Positions 34,885 through 44,026 of a stretch of DNA of 64,000 nucleotides are shown in pieces (the first letter of the stretch is position 1; every line of letters begins with the position of its first letter). Position numbers and translations under genes: made by a program. This DNA comes from Bacteroides ndongoniae (GTDB lineage Bacteria > Bacteroidota > Bacteroidia > Bacteroidales > Bacteroidaceae). The stretch spans positions 754,978 to 818,977 of the forward strand of contig NZ_FNVV01000012.1 of the NCBI RefSeq assembly GCF_900108345.1. Reading direction: 5' to 3'. The notes beneath the pieces were generated by a model, which saw only the letters and a program-made list of their open reading frames with translations, ran no database searches and was not told the DNA's origin.

Positions 34885-35394
34885 ATGAAAAGAATCGGAA
34901 TTTTTTATGGTTCCAGTACCGGAACCTGTGAAGAGCTGGCCGGCATGATTGCCGACCGGCTGGGTGTGGACAAGGGCGATGTGCATAGTGCCGACCGGCT
35001 TTCGGCCGATCTCGTGGCCCGATACGACGTACTGCTGCTGGGCACCTCGACCTGGGGCGACGGCGAACTGCAAGACGACTGGTACGACGGCATCCGGGTG
35101 CTGAATTCGTCCGACCTGACGGGCAAGGATGTGGCCCTGTTCGGCTGTGGCGATTCGGAATCGTATGCCGACACGTTCTGCGACGCGATGGGCCTCTTGT
35201 ACGAAGGTCTGAAAGGCAGTGGATGCCACTTCATCGGGGGTGGTGTCAGTGCCGACGGTTACATGTTCTCCTCGTCCGTTGCGGTGGTCGACGGTAACTT
35301 TGTAGGCCTGGCCCTCGACGAGGTGAACGAGAGCGACCGCACCCCGCAGCGCATCGACGACTGGATTGCCACCTTGAGGCCTCTTCTGGATTAA
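34885..35394 (+). CDS. fldA: Flavodoxin (long-chain)
   Basis: 169 residues, the length of long-chain flavodoxins. The FMN phosphate loop is GSSTGTCEE (residues 9-17, T/S-x-T-G-x-T type) and the isoalloxazine-binding loops are GTSTWGDGELQDDWYD (about 53-68) and FGCGDSESYADTFCDAMG (about 91-108). It is a soluble one-electron carrier in the cytoplasm, a substitute for ferredoxin. The stop codon lies 27 bases before the DUF2023 gene, and the pair looks like an operon. Confidence 0.95.
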   Translation: MKRIGIFYGSSTGTCEELAGMIADRLGVDKGDVHSADRLSADLVARYDVLLLGTSTWGDGELQDDWYDGIRVLNSSDLTGKDVALFGCGDSESYADTFCDAMGLLYEGLKGSGCHFIGGGVSADGYMFSSSVAVVDGNFVGLALDEVNESDRTPQRIDDWIATLRPLLD

Positions 35395-35421
35395 TTGTTC
35401 TCTTTACCCTGTAGTACTTAT

Positions 35422-35775
35422 ATGACTCTCTCTCCCGACATGCACCCCGGTGATCTGAAGGTTTTCCTCAACCACGTTTACGAGTTCAAGAAAGGCGTGC
35501 GCCAGATGGTGCTTTATACCGTCAACCGGCGGTACGAGGCCTTTGCTGTGGCGCGCTTGCAAAGCCAGCACATTGCCTATCTGGTACGCCCGGTTGACGA
35601 ATCGAAGATTAATCTGTTCTTCGGCAAACCCGAATGCATCCATGCCATTGCCTGCATGGTCGACAAACCGCTGAACCGGCTGACGCCCGAGGAAGACTTC
35701 ATCCTGGGTGCCATGTTGGGATACGACCTTTGTGCGCAGTGCAAACGCTACTGTGCCCGCAAATCCCGCCTCTGA
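35422..35775 (+). CDS. DUF2023 family protein
   Basis: 117 residues from the ATG at 35422. The core MHPGDLKVFLNHVYEFKKGV, the segment NLFFGKPECIHAI and the C-terminal GAMLGYDLCAQCKRYCARK match DUF2023, a Bacteroidetes family usually found beside flavodoxin. The C-terminal C-x-x-C-x3-C cluster could bind metal or act in redox, which is only a suggestion. An alternative start at MHPGD (residue 6) is equally possible. Cytoplasmic, with no signal or membrane segment. Confidence 0.85.
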   Translation: MTLSPDMHPGDLKVFLNHVYEFKKGVRQMVLYTVNRRYEAFAVARLQSQHIAYLVRPVDESKINLFFGKPECIHAIACMVDKPLNRLTPEEDFILGAMLGYDLCAQCKRYCARKSRL

Positions 35776-35803
35776 GCCTCCTGGATGCACTATAACGCAT
35801 GTT

Positions 35804-35893
35804 ACATCTGTTGCAACAAATGTTTCATGCAACATTTTTGTCAGCATCCGAAACATCTGTTTCATACCCGGAAGTATGCAATGCCTACATTTG
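35804..35893 (+). promoter_or_regulatory. Regulated promoter of the sucrose/raffinose-type locus
   Basis: The -7 box TACATTTG is at 35886-35893, 53 bases before the first ATG. Upstream are two direct copies of ACATCTGTT (35804-35812 and 35853-35861) and several palindromes between them (TGTTGCAACA, ATGTTTCATGCAACAT, GAAACATCTGTTTC). Spaced direct repeats in this place are what the DNA-binding domain of the locus regulator could recognise. Confidence 0.5.
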
Positions 35894-35946
35894 CCCAGCG
35901 TTTGAAAACAAGAAATACTTTCGTTTAACAACTAAATTCAGATACC

Positions 35947-37473
35947 ATGAAAAAAGGTATGAAACAAATTTTCCGACAGGCCGGTACAGCCGCAGTGCTT
36001 CTGGCTCTGACATGTGGAAGCGCGCTGGCGCAGGAACAGAATGCTTCCTCCAAGAACGATGATTCTTCGAACAGTAAAGAAGAAGGTAACCGTAACGTCA
36101 TGCTGAATGCCGCCAGTGCCAACGGCCCGCGCGAAATCCAGATCGGACTCCCCTCGGCCGACGTCAACGTACTGGAAAACGGTATCCCCGTCACTTATGC
36201 CACCAACCCGCACTCCGTCAACTCTCTGTGGCGCGCCGATGCCAGCCTGAGCCACGTGGGACTGCTGAAAATCTCGGAAACGGCCATCACGACTGGTAAC
36301 ATCGGTTACGCCGTCAACTCTTTCACCCAACTCGGACAAAAAGGATTCAACGGAACACTTAACTATAAGAGCAACCACTTCGGTATGCAGGAGTTCTCGC
36401 TCAACCTGAACGGCGACATCGCCAAAGACTGGTACTACAGCGGAAGCATCTATCAGGACTTCGACCCGGGAACGTTCAAAATCAAATCGACTCCTTTCCA
36501 GGACCGCACACAGATCTATAAGTTCGCCCTCACCAAGAAGTACAACGAAGGACGCGGCGAACTGACTGCCATCTATCACTACAGCAACAGCCATCCCGTC
36601 TACATGTACGCCACTCAGTCGGCTCCCTTCGTCTACGTGGGCGACGGTAGTGTGAAGGAGTTCGGCCAGTTTGCCCTCGGAACTACCTCTTACCTGCCGA
36701 TGGACAACGAAATGGTATACCGCGACATGCGTACCGGAGAAGTCTGCAAGACCAACCTCTACGACGCCGTGCAGAATAAAGGCAGCGAATTTACCCTGAT
36801 GAACAACTACACTTGGGACAACGGCCTGAACTGGAAGACCATCATGAAGTACGACCACTCCACCGGTTCGTGCGTCTATCAGACTCCGATGTCGCTCGAC
36901 CAGAACGAAGCAGGCATCAACTACCTGTACGAAGCAGCCGACGGTAGCATGAAACCCTATACTGGCGACTACGTACAAAGCCGTATGTCGTGTCTGAACC
37001 GCGGCTTCATCGACTCCTTCATGTTCACCACCGAGCTGTCGCGCAAAGCTGGTAACAGCACTTGGCGCCTGGGACTGAACGAGTGGTACTACGACATCGA
37101 CTACGCATCGGCCACTACCATGTATGACCAGTCTGTACCTACCGACGGTAGCTACCCCGTACGCCTCTACAATGCCGACTATGCTACCTACGCCGACCGC
37201 ACCTATGCCGGAAACGGTTACTACTACGACTTCAACAAGAATGCATCCGAATATTACAAGGGACACGAAAACAAGATAGCCCTTTACTTCACCCACGACT
37301 GGGACGTAACCGACCAGCTGAACCTGTACTACGGTGCCCGTCTGGAATATCAGGCCCTGCGTGGCGACAATGCAGCCGTGAAGAATGCCGAGGGTAACTA
37401 CGTAGGCCGTTTCGCCGACTATTACCTGGGCGCTACTGCTGCCGACGGCACCAAGATTGCCCCACGCCCATGA
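35947..37473 (+). CDS. TonB-dependent receptor, N-terminal part (frameshifted gene, piece 1)
   Basis: 508 codons. A signal peptide ends at ALAQE (about residue 28). A short plug-like region follows (VNVLENGIPVTYATNP; GNIGYAVNSFTQLGQKGF), then barrel strands. The frame ends at TGA in CGCCCATGAGC, and the barrel continues without loss of similarity in the next frame from 37470, so the two ORFs are one gene of about 785 codons broken by a single-base change in a run of C. Either a deletion, a sequencing error or a slippage site explains it. It should import an oligosaccharide across the outer membrane. No SusD follows. Confidence 0.85.
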   Translation: MKKGMKQIFRQAGTAAVLLALTCGSALAQEQNASSKNDDSSNSKEEGNRNVMLNAASANGPREIQIGLPSADVNVLENGIPVTYATNPHSVNSLWRADASLSHVGLLKISETAITTGNIGYAVNSFTQLGQKGFNGTLNYKSNHFGMQEFSLNLNGDIAKDWYYSGSIYQDFDPGTFKIKSTPFQDRTQIYKFALTKKYNEGRGELTAIYHYSNSHPVYMYATQSAPFVYVGDGSVKEFGQFALGTTSYLPMDNEMVYRDMRTGEVCKTNLYDAVQNKGSEFTLMNNYTWDNGLNWKTIMKYDHSTGSCVYQTPMSLDQNEAGINYLYEAADGSMKPYTGDYVQSRMSCLNRGFIDSFMFTTELSRKAGNSTWRLGLNEWYYDIDYASATTMYDQSVPTDGSYPVRLYNADYATYADRTYAGNGYYYDFNKNASEYYKGHENKIALYFTHDWDVTDQLNLYYGARLEYQALRGDNAAVKNAEGNYVGRFADYYLGATAADGTKIAPRP

Positions 37474-38303
37474 GCTACGACTGGCTGAACTACGCCCTGA
37501 CTGCCGCCGCTACTTATAAGCTGACCGGACAGTTCGGACTGACAGGTGACTTCACTTACATCACCCAGCACCCGAAGATCGAGAACTTTGCTCCCGCCAC
37601 ACTGCCCAATACCGACAAGATTTCCGTTCCCCTGGGACGTGCCGGTATCTACTACAACAACGAGTGGTTGAGCTTGACTTCACTGTTCTCTTACATCTCG
37701 AAAACCAACAACAACTCTACGCTGAACCTGCAACACAAGACAGCCGCCGGTCAGACCGAAATCATGGCCGCTCCGCTGACTTACGACATCAAGACGCTGG
37801 GTTGGACTACCGACGTGGTAACCCATCCGTTCAAGGGATTTGATTTCCACTTCCTCTTCACCTACCAGAAGCCGACCTATAAGAAGTACGAGACTTCCGT
37901 CACCTTCTCTGACGGCTATGTAGGCCAGATCAACGCTACCGGCAACATCGTAGCCGAGATTCCGCAGGTCATCGTCGAAATCGACCCCAGCTACATGATC
38001 ACCAAAGACCTGAAGATCTGGACCAGCTTCCGTTACTTCAGCAAGACATACGCCAACATCAACGATGCCTACTACTTCAACGGCCGCTGGGAAACCTTCG
38101 GCGGACTGAACTGGCAGGTAAACGATAAACTTGCCCTGGGCTGTACCGTAGTCAACTTCCTGAACCAGACAGGTGCTAAAGGCAGCATCGCCGGTGCCGA
38201 ACTTATCGAAAAGGAAGATGCCGGACAGTATGCCGGACATGTGATGGCAGGTAGCTACATCCGTCCGTTCACCGTAGAATTCAGCGCCAGCCTGAAGTTC
38301 TGA
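37470..38303 (+). CDS. TonB-dependent receptor, C-terminal barrel (frameshifted gene, piece 2)
   Basis: 277 codons, overlapping piece 1 by four bases (ATGA). It starts MSYDWLNYALTAAATYKLTG directly in mid-barrel, with no signal peptide, and continues through strands such as YYNNEWLSLTSLFSYIS to a proper C-terminal strand RPFTVEFSASLKF ending in phenylalanine, the usual signal for outer-membrane assembly. As a separate protein it would have no export signal, so it is best read as the second half of the receptor. Confidence 0.85.
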   Translation: MSYDWLNYALTAAATYKLTGQFGLTGDFTYITQHPKIENFAPATLPNTDKISVPLGRAGIYYNNEWLSLTSLFSYISKTNNNSTLNLQHKTAAGQTEIMAAPLTYDIKTLGWTTDVVTHPFKGFDFHFLFTYQKPTYKKYETSVTFSDGYVGQINATGNIVAEIPQVIVEIDPSYMITKDLKIWTSFRYFSKTYANINDAYYFNGRWETFGGLNWQVNDKLALGCTVVNFLNQTGAKGSIAGAELIEKEDAGQYAGHVMAGSYIRPFTVEFSASLKF

Positions 38304-38568
38304 AACCCTAAAAGGAATCGGGAAGCCGGAAAGTGAAGGAGACACACAGACCGTCTTTTAAATGAATCATTCCTCCTGCGACGGGAGACGAAGCAATAGG
38401 TTAGGCTTCCTGATTCCTGATGTTCCCTTCGGGGAACAACCGATAGAAACACCTCTACAATTCTTTCATCTGGTGGCTCCTTCACTTTAATTTATAAAAG
38501 GCAGATAGATTGTTTTCGGATAACATTTTAATTCGTATCTTTAAACATATAAAACAGATATTGCAACC
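38304..38568 (+). promoter_or_regulatory. Structured intercistronic region before GH32
   Basis: Holds a UUCG hairpin TGTTCCC-TTCG-GGGAACA (38421-38438), two interleaved complementary pairs (GGAATCGGGAAGCC at 38314 with GGCTTCCTGATTCC at 38404; GTGAAGGAG at 38333 with CTCCTTCAC at 38477) and a near-consensus -7 box TATCTTTA at 38537. The GH32 gene may therefore have its own promoter or be uncoupled from the receptor. Confidence 0.5.
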
Positions 38569-40440
38569 ATGAAACTTAATTTCAATCATCTGACAATGGC
38601 TTTGGCAACGGTTGCCGCACTCAGCGCCTGCCAGCCGCAGAACAACGGTATCCGCCTCGAACATCAGGGCGATACACTCACCATCGTTCACATCAGCAAT
38701 CCCAAGAAATATCTCATCCTCCCCATTCAGGAATCGTGTGCCGAGGGTAAGGTGAAACTAGATACCGGCAGTCCGGCCGACATGGCGATGGACGTGCGTC
38801 TGGCTGTAGACAGCGTGGAGTATTACGTGCCTTTCGCCCTGCCGCAGGGAGCCAAAGAAGCCACTGTAACCATTGGTCGCGTGGCCGCTAACGCCATCTG
38901 CTGGGATAGCATCCGCCTGGCCGACACTTTCGATACTACCAATACCGATTATTACCGTCCCGTTTATCACCACACGCCGCTTTATGGCTGGATGAATGAC
39001 GCCAATGGTTTGGTCTACAAAGATGGCGAATATCACCTGTACTTCCAGTACAACCCCTACGGATCGAAGTGGGGCAACATGCACTGGGGACACTCCGTCA
39101 GCCGCGACCTCATTCATTGGGAACACCTCGACCCGGCCATCGCACGCGACACGCTGGGACACATCTTCTCGGGTAGCTCCGTTGTCGACAAGAACAACAG
39201 CGCCGGCTACGGCAAGGACGCCATGATTGCTTTCTACACCTCGGCCAGCGACGAGCACGGACAGATACAGTGCATGGCCTACAGCAACGACAACGGCCGC
39301 ACCTACACCAAGTACGAAAAGAACCCCATCCTGACTCCGTTCGACGGACTGAAGGACTTCCGCGACCCGAAAGTCTTCTGGTACGAACCCGCACAGAAGT
39401 GGTATATGATTGTTTCTGCCGACAAGAACATGCGTTTCTACTCGTCCACCGACATGAAGAACTGGGAATACCTCAGCCAGTTTGGCGAAGGTTACGGTGT
39501 ACAACCCAACCAGTTTGAATGTCCCGACTTTGTACAGCTGCCTGTCGATGGCAACAAGGACAACATGAAGTGGGTGATGATTGTCAACATCAACCCCGGT
39601 TGCCCCTTCGGCGGTAGTGCTACGGAATATTTCGTAGGCGAGTTCGATGGCAAGGAATTCAAGTGCGACAACGACAAGAGCGTCACCAAGTGGCTCGATT
39701 TCGGTAAGGATCACTATGCCACTGTCTGCTTCTCGAATACCGGCGACCGCACCATCGCAGTTCCCTGGATGAGCAACTGGCAGTATGCCAACGTAACCCC
39801 CATCCGTCAGTACCGCGGTGCCAACGCCCTGCCTCGCGAGCTTTCACTCTACACCAAGGACGGTGAAATCTACATGGCCGCCAATGCCGTGAAGGAGACC
39901 GAAGGCCTGCGCAAAGGCACTACACCTGTCAACGACTTCACCCTGGCCGACGAACATCTGGTCAGCCCGCTGGCTACCGGTGCCGAAGGCGCTTGCGAAC
40001 TGGAAATGGACATCACCCCGGGCAAAGCACAAACCACAGGCTTCCAACTGCTAAACGATAAAGGCGAAAAGGTAGACATCTACCTCGACATGAAGGCCGG
40101 CCGCCTCGTCATGGATCGTACTCAGAGCGGACTGACCGCTTTCGGCGAGAAAGCAGAACCTCACGCCAAAGAGACCGACGATCACCGCAAGACCGAATCA
40201 GTGAACTACATCAACGATTTCGCTCTGGGCACCTGGGCACCGCTCTCGTTGTGCGAAGGCAAGACATATCACCTCGATGTGTTCGTAGACAAGTGCTCTG
40301 TTGAAATCTTCGTAGACGGTGGCCGCATCGCCATGACCAACCTTGTGTTCCCCACCCAGCCTTACAATGCCCTGCGTTTCTATACTCAGGGAGGTGAGGC
40401 CGAAGTGAAGAACCTGAAGATACATCAATTAGGATTGTAA
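38569..40440 (+). CDS. GH32 beta-fructofuranosidase, lipoprotein
   Basis: 623 residues. The lipobox LSAC gives acylated Cys21. The five-bladed propeller shows all three acidic motifs: nucleophile Asp143 in GWMNDANG, transition-state stabiliser Asp266 in RDPKVF, and acid/base Glu317 in ECPDF. A C-terminal beta-sandwich follows from about residue 470 and ends VDKCSVEIFVDGG. An extra N-terminal domain (residues 25-125) precedes the catalytic motif. It hydrolyses terminal fructose from sucrose, raffinose-type sugars or fructans; the choice cannot be fixed here. It is in the envelope, upstream of the alpha-galactosidase gene by 21 bases. Confidence 0.94.
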   Translation: MKLNFNHLTMALATVAALSACQPQNNGIRLEHQGDTLTIVHISNPKKYLILPIQESCAEGKVKLDTGSPADMAMDVRLAVDSVEYYVPFALPQGAKEATVTIGRVAANAICWDSIRLADTFDTTNTDYYRPVYHHTPLYGWMNDANGLVYKDGEYHLYFQYNPYGSKWGNMHWGHSVSRDLIHWEHLDPAIARDTLGHIFSGSSVVDKNNSAGYGKDAMIAFYTSASDEHGQIQCMAYSNDNGRTYTKYEKNPILTPFDGLKDFRDPKVFWYEPAQKWYMIVSADKNMRFYSSTDMKNWEYLSQFGEGYGVQPNQFECPDFVQLPVDGNKDNMKWVMIVNINPGCPFGGSATEYFVGEFDGKEFKCDNDKSVTKWLDFGKDHYATVCFSNTGDRTIAVPWMSNWQYANVTPIRQYRGANALPRELSLYTKDGEIYMAANAVKETEGLRKGTTPVNDFTLADEHLVSPLATGAEGACELEMDITPGKAQTTGFQLLNDKGEKVDIYLDMKAGRLVMDRTQSGLTAFGEKAEPHAKETDDHRKTESVNYINDFALGTWAPLSLCEGKTYHLDVFVDKCSVEIFVDGGRIAMTNLVFPTQPYNALRFYTQGGEAEVKNLKIHQLGL

Positions 40441-40461
40441 CACTAAAAGCCCTTATATCCC

Positions 40462-42657
40462 ATGAAACACCTCATCGCAACGGCGGCACTTGCACTGCTC
40501 GCCACCACTACACTGAATGCCAGTGACATGAAACAAATACGCATTTCCACTGACCGCACCGACCTGGTGCTGCAGGTGGGCGACAACGGCCGCCTCTACC
40601 AGAGCTATTTTGGTGAACGGCTGCTGAATGAGTCCGACCTGAAAGAACTGGGTTGGAGCGTACACCCCGCCTCGGACGGCAGTGTCAGCCGCCGCGGGTG
40701 GGAGGTGTACAGCGGTTCGGGCAACGAAGACTTCTTCGAACCTGCCCTGGCCGTCACCCACAACGACGGAAATCCTTCCACATGGCTCTACTACGTTTCT
40801 TCCTCCTCGCACCCCGTGGAGGGAGGCGTGCGGACCGACATCCAGCTGCGCGACGACAAGTATCCCGTCGACGTGACGCTGCACTACGTGGCCTATCCGA
40901 AGGAGAACGTCATCAAGACCTGGAGCGAAATCCGCCATCAGGAGAAGAAGCCTGTTACCTTGTCGGCCTATGCCTCGACCATGCTTTACTTTAGCCGTCC
41001 GACTTACTACCTGACGGAGTTCAGCAGCGACTGGGCCAAGGAAGCGCAGATGAGCACGCAGCCCCTGCTTTTCGGCAAGAAGGTGATCGACACCAAGCTG
41101 GGCAGCCGTGCCGCGATGCACACGCATCCCTTCTTCATCGTGGGGCTGGACCAGCCCGCTCAGGAACGGCAGGGCGAAGTGCTGATGGGCACACTGGCGT
41201 GGACAGGCAACTTCCGCTTCACCTTCGAGGTGGACAATGTGGGCAACCTGCGCATCATTCCCGGCATCAATCCGTATGCGTCGGCCTACAAACTGGAACG
41301 CGATGAGGTCTTCACTACCCCCGAATTCATCTTTACACTGAGCACTGAAGGTACCGGCCAGGGCAGCCGCGACCTGCAGGCCTGGGCACGCAACTACCAG
41401 CTGAAGGACGGCAAAGGCACACGCCTGACGCTGCTCAACAACTGGGAGAACACCGCCTTCGACTTCGATCAGGACATTCTGGCCGAACTGATGAAGGAAG
41501 CCAAAGACCTGGGTGTAGACATGTTTCTGCTGGACGACGGATGGTTTGGCAACAAGTATCCGCGCAAGGACGACCGTGCCGGACTGGGCGACTGGGAAGT
41601 GACGCACGACAAGCTGCCCGGCGGCATCCGTGCCCTGACCGACGCAGCCAAAGAGGCTGGCGTGAAGTTCGGACTGTGGATAGAACCGGAAATGGTGAAT
41701 CCCAAAAGCGAACTCTTCGAACAGCATCCCGACTGGGCCATCCACTATCCCAACCGCGAGACGTACTACTACCGCAACCAGCTGGTGCTCGACCTGAGCA
41801 ACCCGGCCGTGCAGGACTACGTCTACGGCATCGTGGACAAGCTGCTGAAGGAGAACCCCGACATTGCTTACTTCAAGTGGGATTGCAACAGCCCCATCAC
41901 CAACATCTACTCACCCTACCTCAAGGCCGAACAGGGACAACTGTACATCGACCATGTACGCGGCGTCTATAACGTGATGAAACGGGTGAAGGACAACTAT
42001 CCCGACGTGCCCATGATGCTCTGCTCGGGCGGCGGTGCACGTTGCGACTACGAGGCGCTAAAGTATTTCACCGAGTTCTGGTGCAGCGACAATACCGATC
42101 CTGTGGAGCGCATTTACATTCAATGGGGTTTCTCGCAGTTCTTCCCGGCCAAGGCCATGTGTGCTCATGTGACGAGCTGGAACAAGGCAGCTTCGGTGAA
42201 GTTCCGTACCGATGTGGCTTCGATGTGCAAGCTGGGTTTCGACCTGGGACTGAAGGAGCTGAGTGCTGACGAACTGCTCTACTGCCAGACGGCCGTGGCC
42301 AACTGGAAACGTCTGCAACCCGTCATTCTGGACGGCAGTCAGTATCGTCTGGTGTCACCTTACGAAAGCAACCACATGGCAGTAAACTACGTGAGCACGG
42401 ACAGCCGCAAGGCCGTACTCTTTGCCTACGATGTCTATCCGCGCTATCAGGAGAAACTGCTGCCCGTCCGCTTGCAGGGACTTGACCCGACGAAGCGTTA
42501 CAAGGTAGAGGAAATCAACCTGATGCCCGGTACACAGTCCACACTGCCTGCCAACGGCAAAGTGCTCTCGGGCGACTATCTGATGAAGGTGGGACTCGAC
42601 GCTTTCGGCTTCCAGCCGATGCAGAGTCGGGTGGTGGAACTGACGGAGGTAGAATGA
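40462..42657 (+). CDS. GH36 alpha-galactosidase
   Basis: 731 residues with a signal peptide (MKHLIATAALALLATTTLNA). GH36 motifs are complete: LDDGWFGNKYPRKDDRAGLG near 354-373, LWIEPEMVNPKSELF near 410, nucleophile Asp474 in KWDCN and acid/base Asp543 in FWCSDNTDP. It removes alpha-1,6-galactose from raffinose, stachyose or melibiose in the periplasm, leaving sucrose for the GH32 enzyme upstream. The pairing with GH32 in one operon (21-base gap) is the main argument for a raffinose-family substrate. Confidence 0.94.
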   Translation: MKHLIATAALALLATTTLNASDMKQIRISTDRTDLVLQVGDNGRLYQSYFGERLLNESDLKELGWSVHPASDGSVSRRGWEVYSGSGNEDFFEPALAVTHNDGNPSTWLYYVSSSSHPVEGGVRTDIQLRDDKYPVDVTLHYVAYPKENVIKTWSEIRHQEKKPVTLSAYASTMLYFSRPTYYLTEFSSDWAKEAQMSTQPLLFGKKVIDTKLGSRAAMHTHPFFIVGLDQPAQERQGEVLMGTLAWTGNFRFTFEVDNVGNLRIIPGINPYASAYKLERDEVFTTPEFIFTLSTEGTGQGSRDLQAWARNYQLKDGKGTRLTLLNNWENTAFDFDQDILAELMKEAKDLGVDMFLLDDGWFGNKYPRKDDRAGLGDWEVTHDKLPGGIRALTDAAKEAGVKFGLWIEPEMVNPKSELFEQHPDWAIHYPNRETYYYRNQLVLDLSNPAVQDYVYGIVDKLLKENPDIAYFKWDCNSPITNIYSPYLKAEQGQLYIDHVRGVYNVMKRVKDNYPDVPMMLCSGGGARCDYEALKYFTEFWCSDNTDPVERIYIQWGFSQFFPAKAMCAHVTSWNKAASVKFRTDVASMCKLGFDLGLKELSADELLYCQTAVANWKRLQPVILDGSQYRLVSPYESNHMAVNYVSTDSRKAVLFAYDVYPRYQEKLLPVRLQGLDPTKRYKVEEINLMPGTQSTLPANGKVLSGDYLMKVGLDAFGFQPMQSRVVELTEVE

Positions 42658-42694
42658 ATATCACTTCTCTAACTTCTTTAAATTCTTAAAAACA

Positions 42695-43861
42695 ATGACC
42701 GCAAAACAACAAATGAAATACGGAAGGCTGATACCCGTCATGCTTTGCTTTTTCGCCATGGGCTTTGTTGACCTGGTGGGTATCGCTTCCAATTACGTAA
42801 AGGCCGACTTGGGGCTGACGGACTCGCAGGCCAATATTTTTCCGTCGCTTGTCTTCTTCTGGTTCCTCATCTTCTCCGTGCCGACGGGGATGCTGATGAA
42901 CCGCATCGGGCGGAAGCGTACCGTGCTGCTCAGCTTGCTTGTGACTGCCGTGTCGCTGCTGCTGCCGCTCTTTGGCGACGGTTATGGGCTGATGCTCTGT
43001 TCCTTCTCGCTGCTGGGCATCGGTAATGCGCTGATGCAGACTTCGCTCAACCCGCTGCTGAGCAACATCATCACGGGCGACCGCCTGGCCAGTTCGCTCA
43101 CCTTCGGACAGTTTGTCAAGGCCATCGCTTCGTTTCTGGCCCCCTACATCGCCATGTGGGGCGCTACGCAGGCCATGCCTACTTTCGGACTGGGCTGGCG
43201 TGTGCTGTTCCCCGTCTACATGGTAGTGGCCGTCATTGCCATCCTGTGGCTGTCGTCTACACCCATCGAGGAAGAGAAACCCGACCAGGCATCGGGCTTT
43301 GCCGACTGCCTGCGCCTGCTGGGCCGTCCGTTCATTCTGCTGTGCTTCCTGGGCATCGTCTGCCACGTGGGCATCGACGTGGGCACCAACACCACGGCTC
43401 CCAAACTGCTGATGGAACGTGTGGGCCTGACGCTCGAAGAGGCGGGATTTGCCACGAGCCTTTACTTCATCTTCCGTACGGCGGGCTGCCTGCTGGGTAC
43501 GTTCATCCTACAACATCTGTCGGCACGCCGCTTCCTGGGCATCAGTGTGGTTTGCATGCTGGTGGCAATGGCAGGACTGCTGGTGTCCGACGCGCACTAC
43601 GTCATCTACGTTTGCATCGCGCTGATCGGTTTCGGCAACTCGAATGTATTCCCCATCATCTTTGCGCAGGCGCTGACGACTGTGCCCGAGAAGAAGAACG
43701 AGGTTTCGGGTCTGATGATTATGGGCCTCTTCGGCGGCACGGTGTTCCCGTTGCTGATGGGTGTGGCCAGCGATGCAGTAGGTCAGAGTGGTGCGGTGGC
43801 CGTGATGACGGTCGGCGTGCTCTATCTGATTGCCTATACGCTGAAGATGAAGAAAGCCTGA
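42695..43861 (+). CDS. MFS sugar permease (FucP/GGP-like)
   Basis: 388 residues with twelve predicted membrane helices. Features of the FucP-like group: VDLVGIASNYVKADLGLTDS at the start, FPSLVFFWFLIFSVPTGMLM, a loop RIGRKRTV between helices 2 and 3, and GNSNVFPIIFAQALTTVPEK near 305. It likely brings fructose or another hexose released by GH32/GH36 across the inner membrane, using protons. It starts 37 bases after the GH36 gene and is followed by repeat element 43866-44007 and the fructokinase gene. Confidence 0.88.
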   Translation: MTAKQQMKYGRLIPVMLCFFAMGFVDLVGIASNYVKADLGLTDSQANIFPSLVFFWFLIFSVPTGMLMNRIGRKRTVLLSLLVTAVSLLLPLFGDGYGLMLCSFSLLGIGNALMQTSLNPLLSNIITGDRLASSLTFGQFVKAIASFLAPYIAMWGATQAMPTFGLGWRVLFPVYMVVAVIAILWLSSTPIEEEKPDQASGFADCLRLLGRPFILLCFLGIVCHVGIDVGTNTTAPKLLMERVGLTLEEAGFATSLYFIFRTAGCLLGTFILQHLSARRFLGISVVCMLVAMAGLLVSDAHYVIYVCIALIGFGNSNVFPIIFAQALTTVPEKKNEVSGLMIMGLFGGTVFPLLMGVASDAVGQSGAVAVMTVGVLYLIAYTLKMKKA

Positions 43862-43865
43862 TTTT

Positions 43866-44007
43866 AGTAAACAAGTAAACGAGTCAACAAGTAATCAAGA
43901 AACAAGTAAACGAGTTAACAAGTCAACAAGTAAACGAGACCACAAGTCCTTGTAGCCTGTAGCCTTGTCAACTCGTCTACTAACTGATTCCCTTGTCAAC
44001 TCGTCCA
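43866..44007. repeat. GTTAAC/GTTGAC inverted-repeat element, copy 3
   Basis: Left words AGTAAACAAGTAAACGAGTC, AACGAGTTAACAAGTCAACA; centre GACCACAAGTCCTTGTAGCC; right words CTTGTCAACTCGTCTACTAA and CCTTGTCAACTCGTC. The centre GACCAC..TTGTAG.CTGTAGCC is shared with copy 2. It separates the permease and fructokinase genes. Confidence 0.85.
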
Positions 44008-44026
44008 CCATTTAAAACCAACAACC

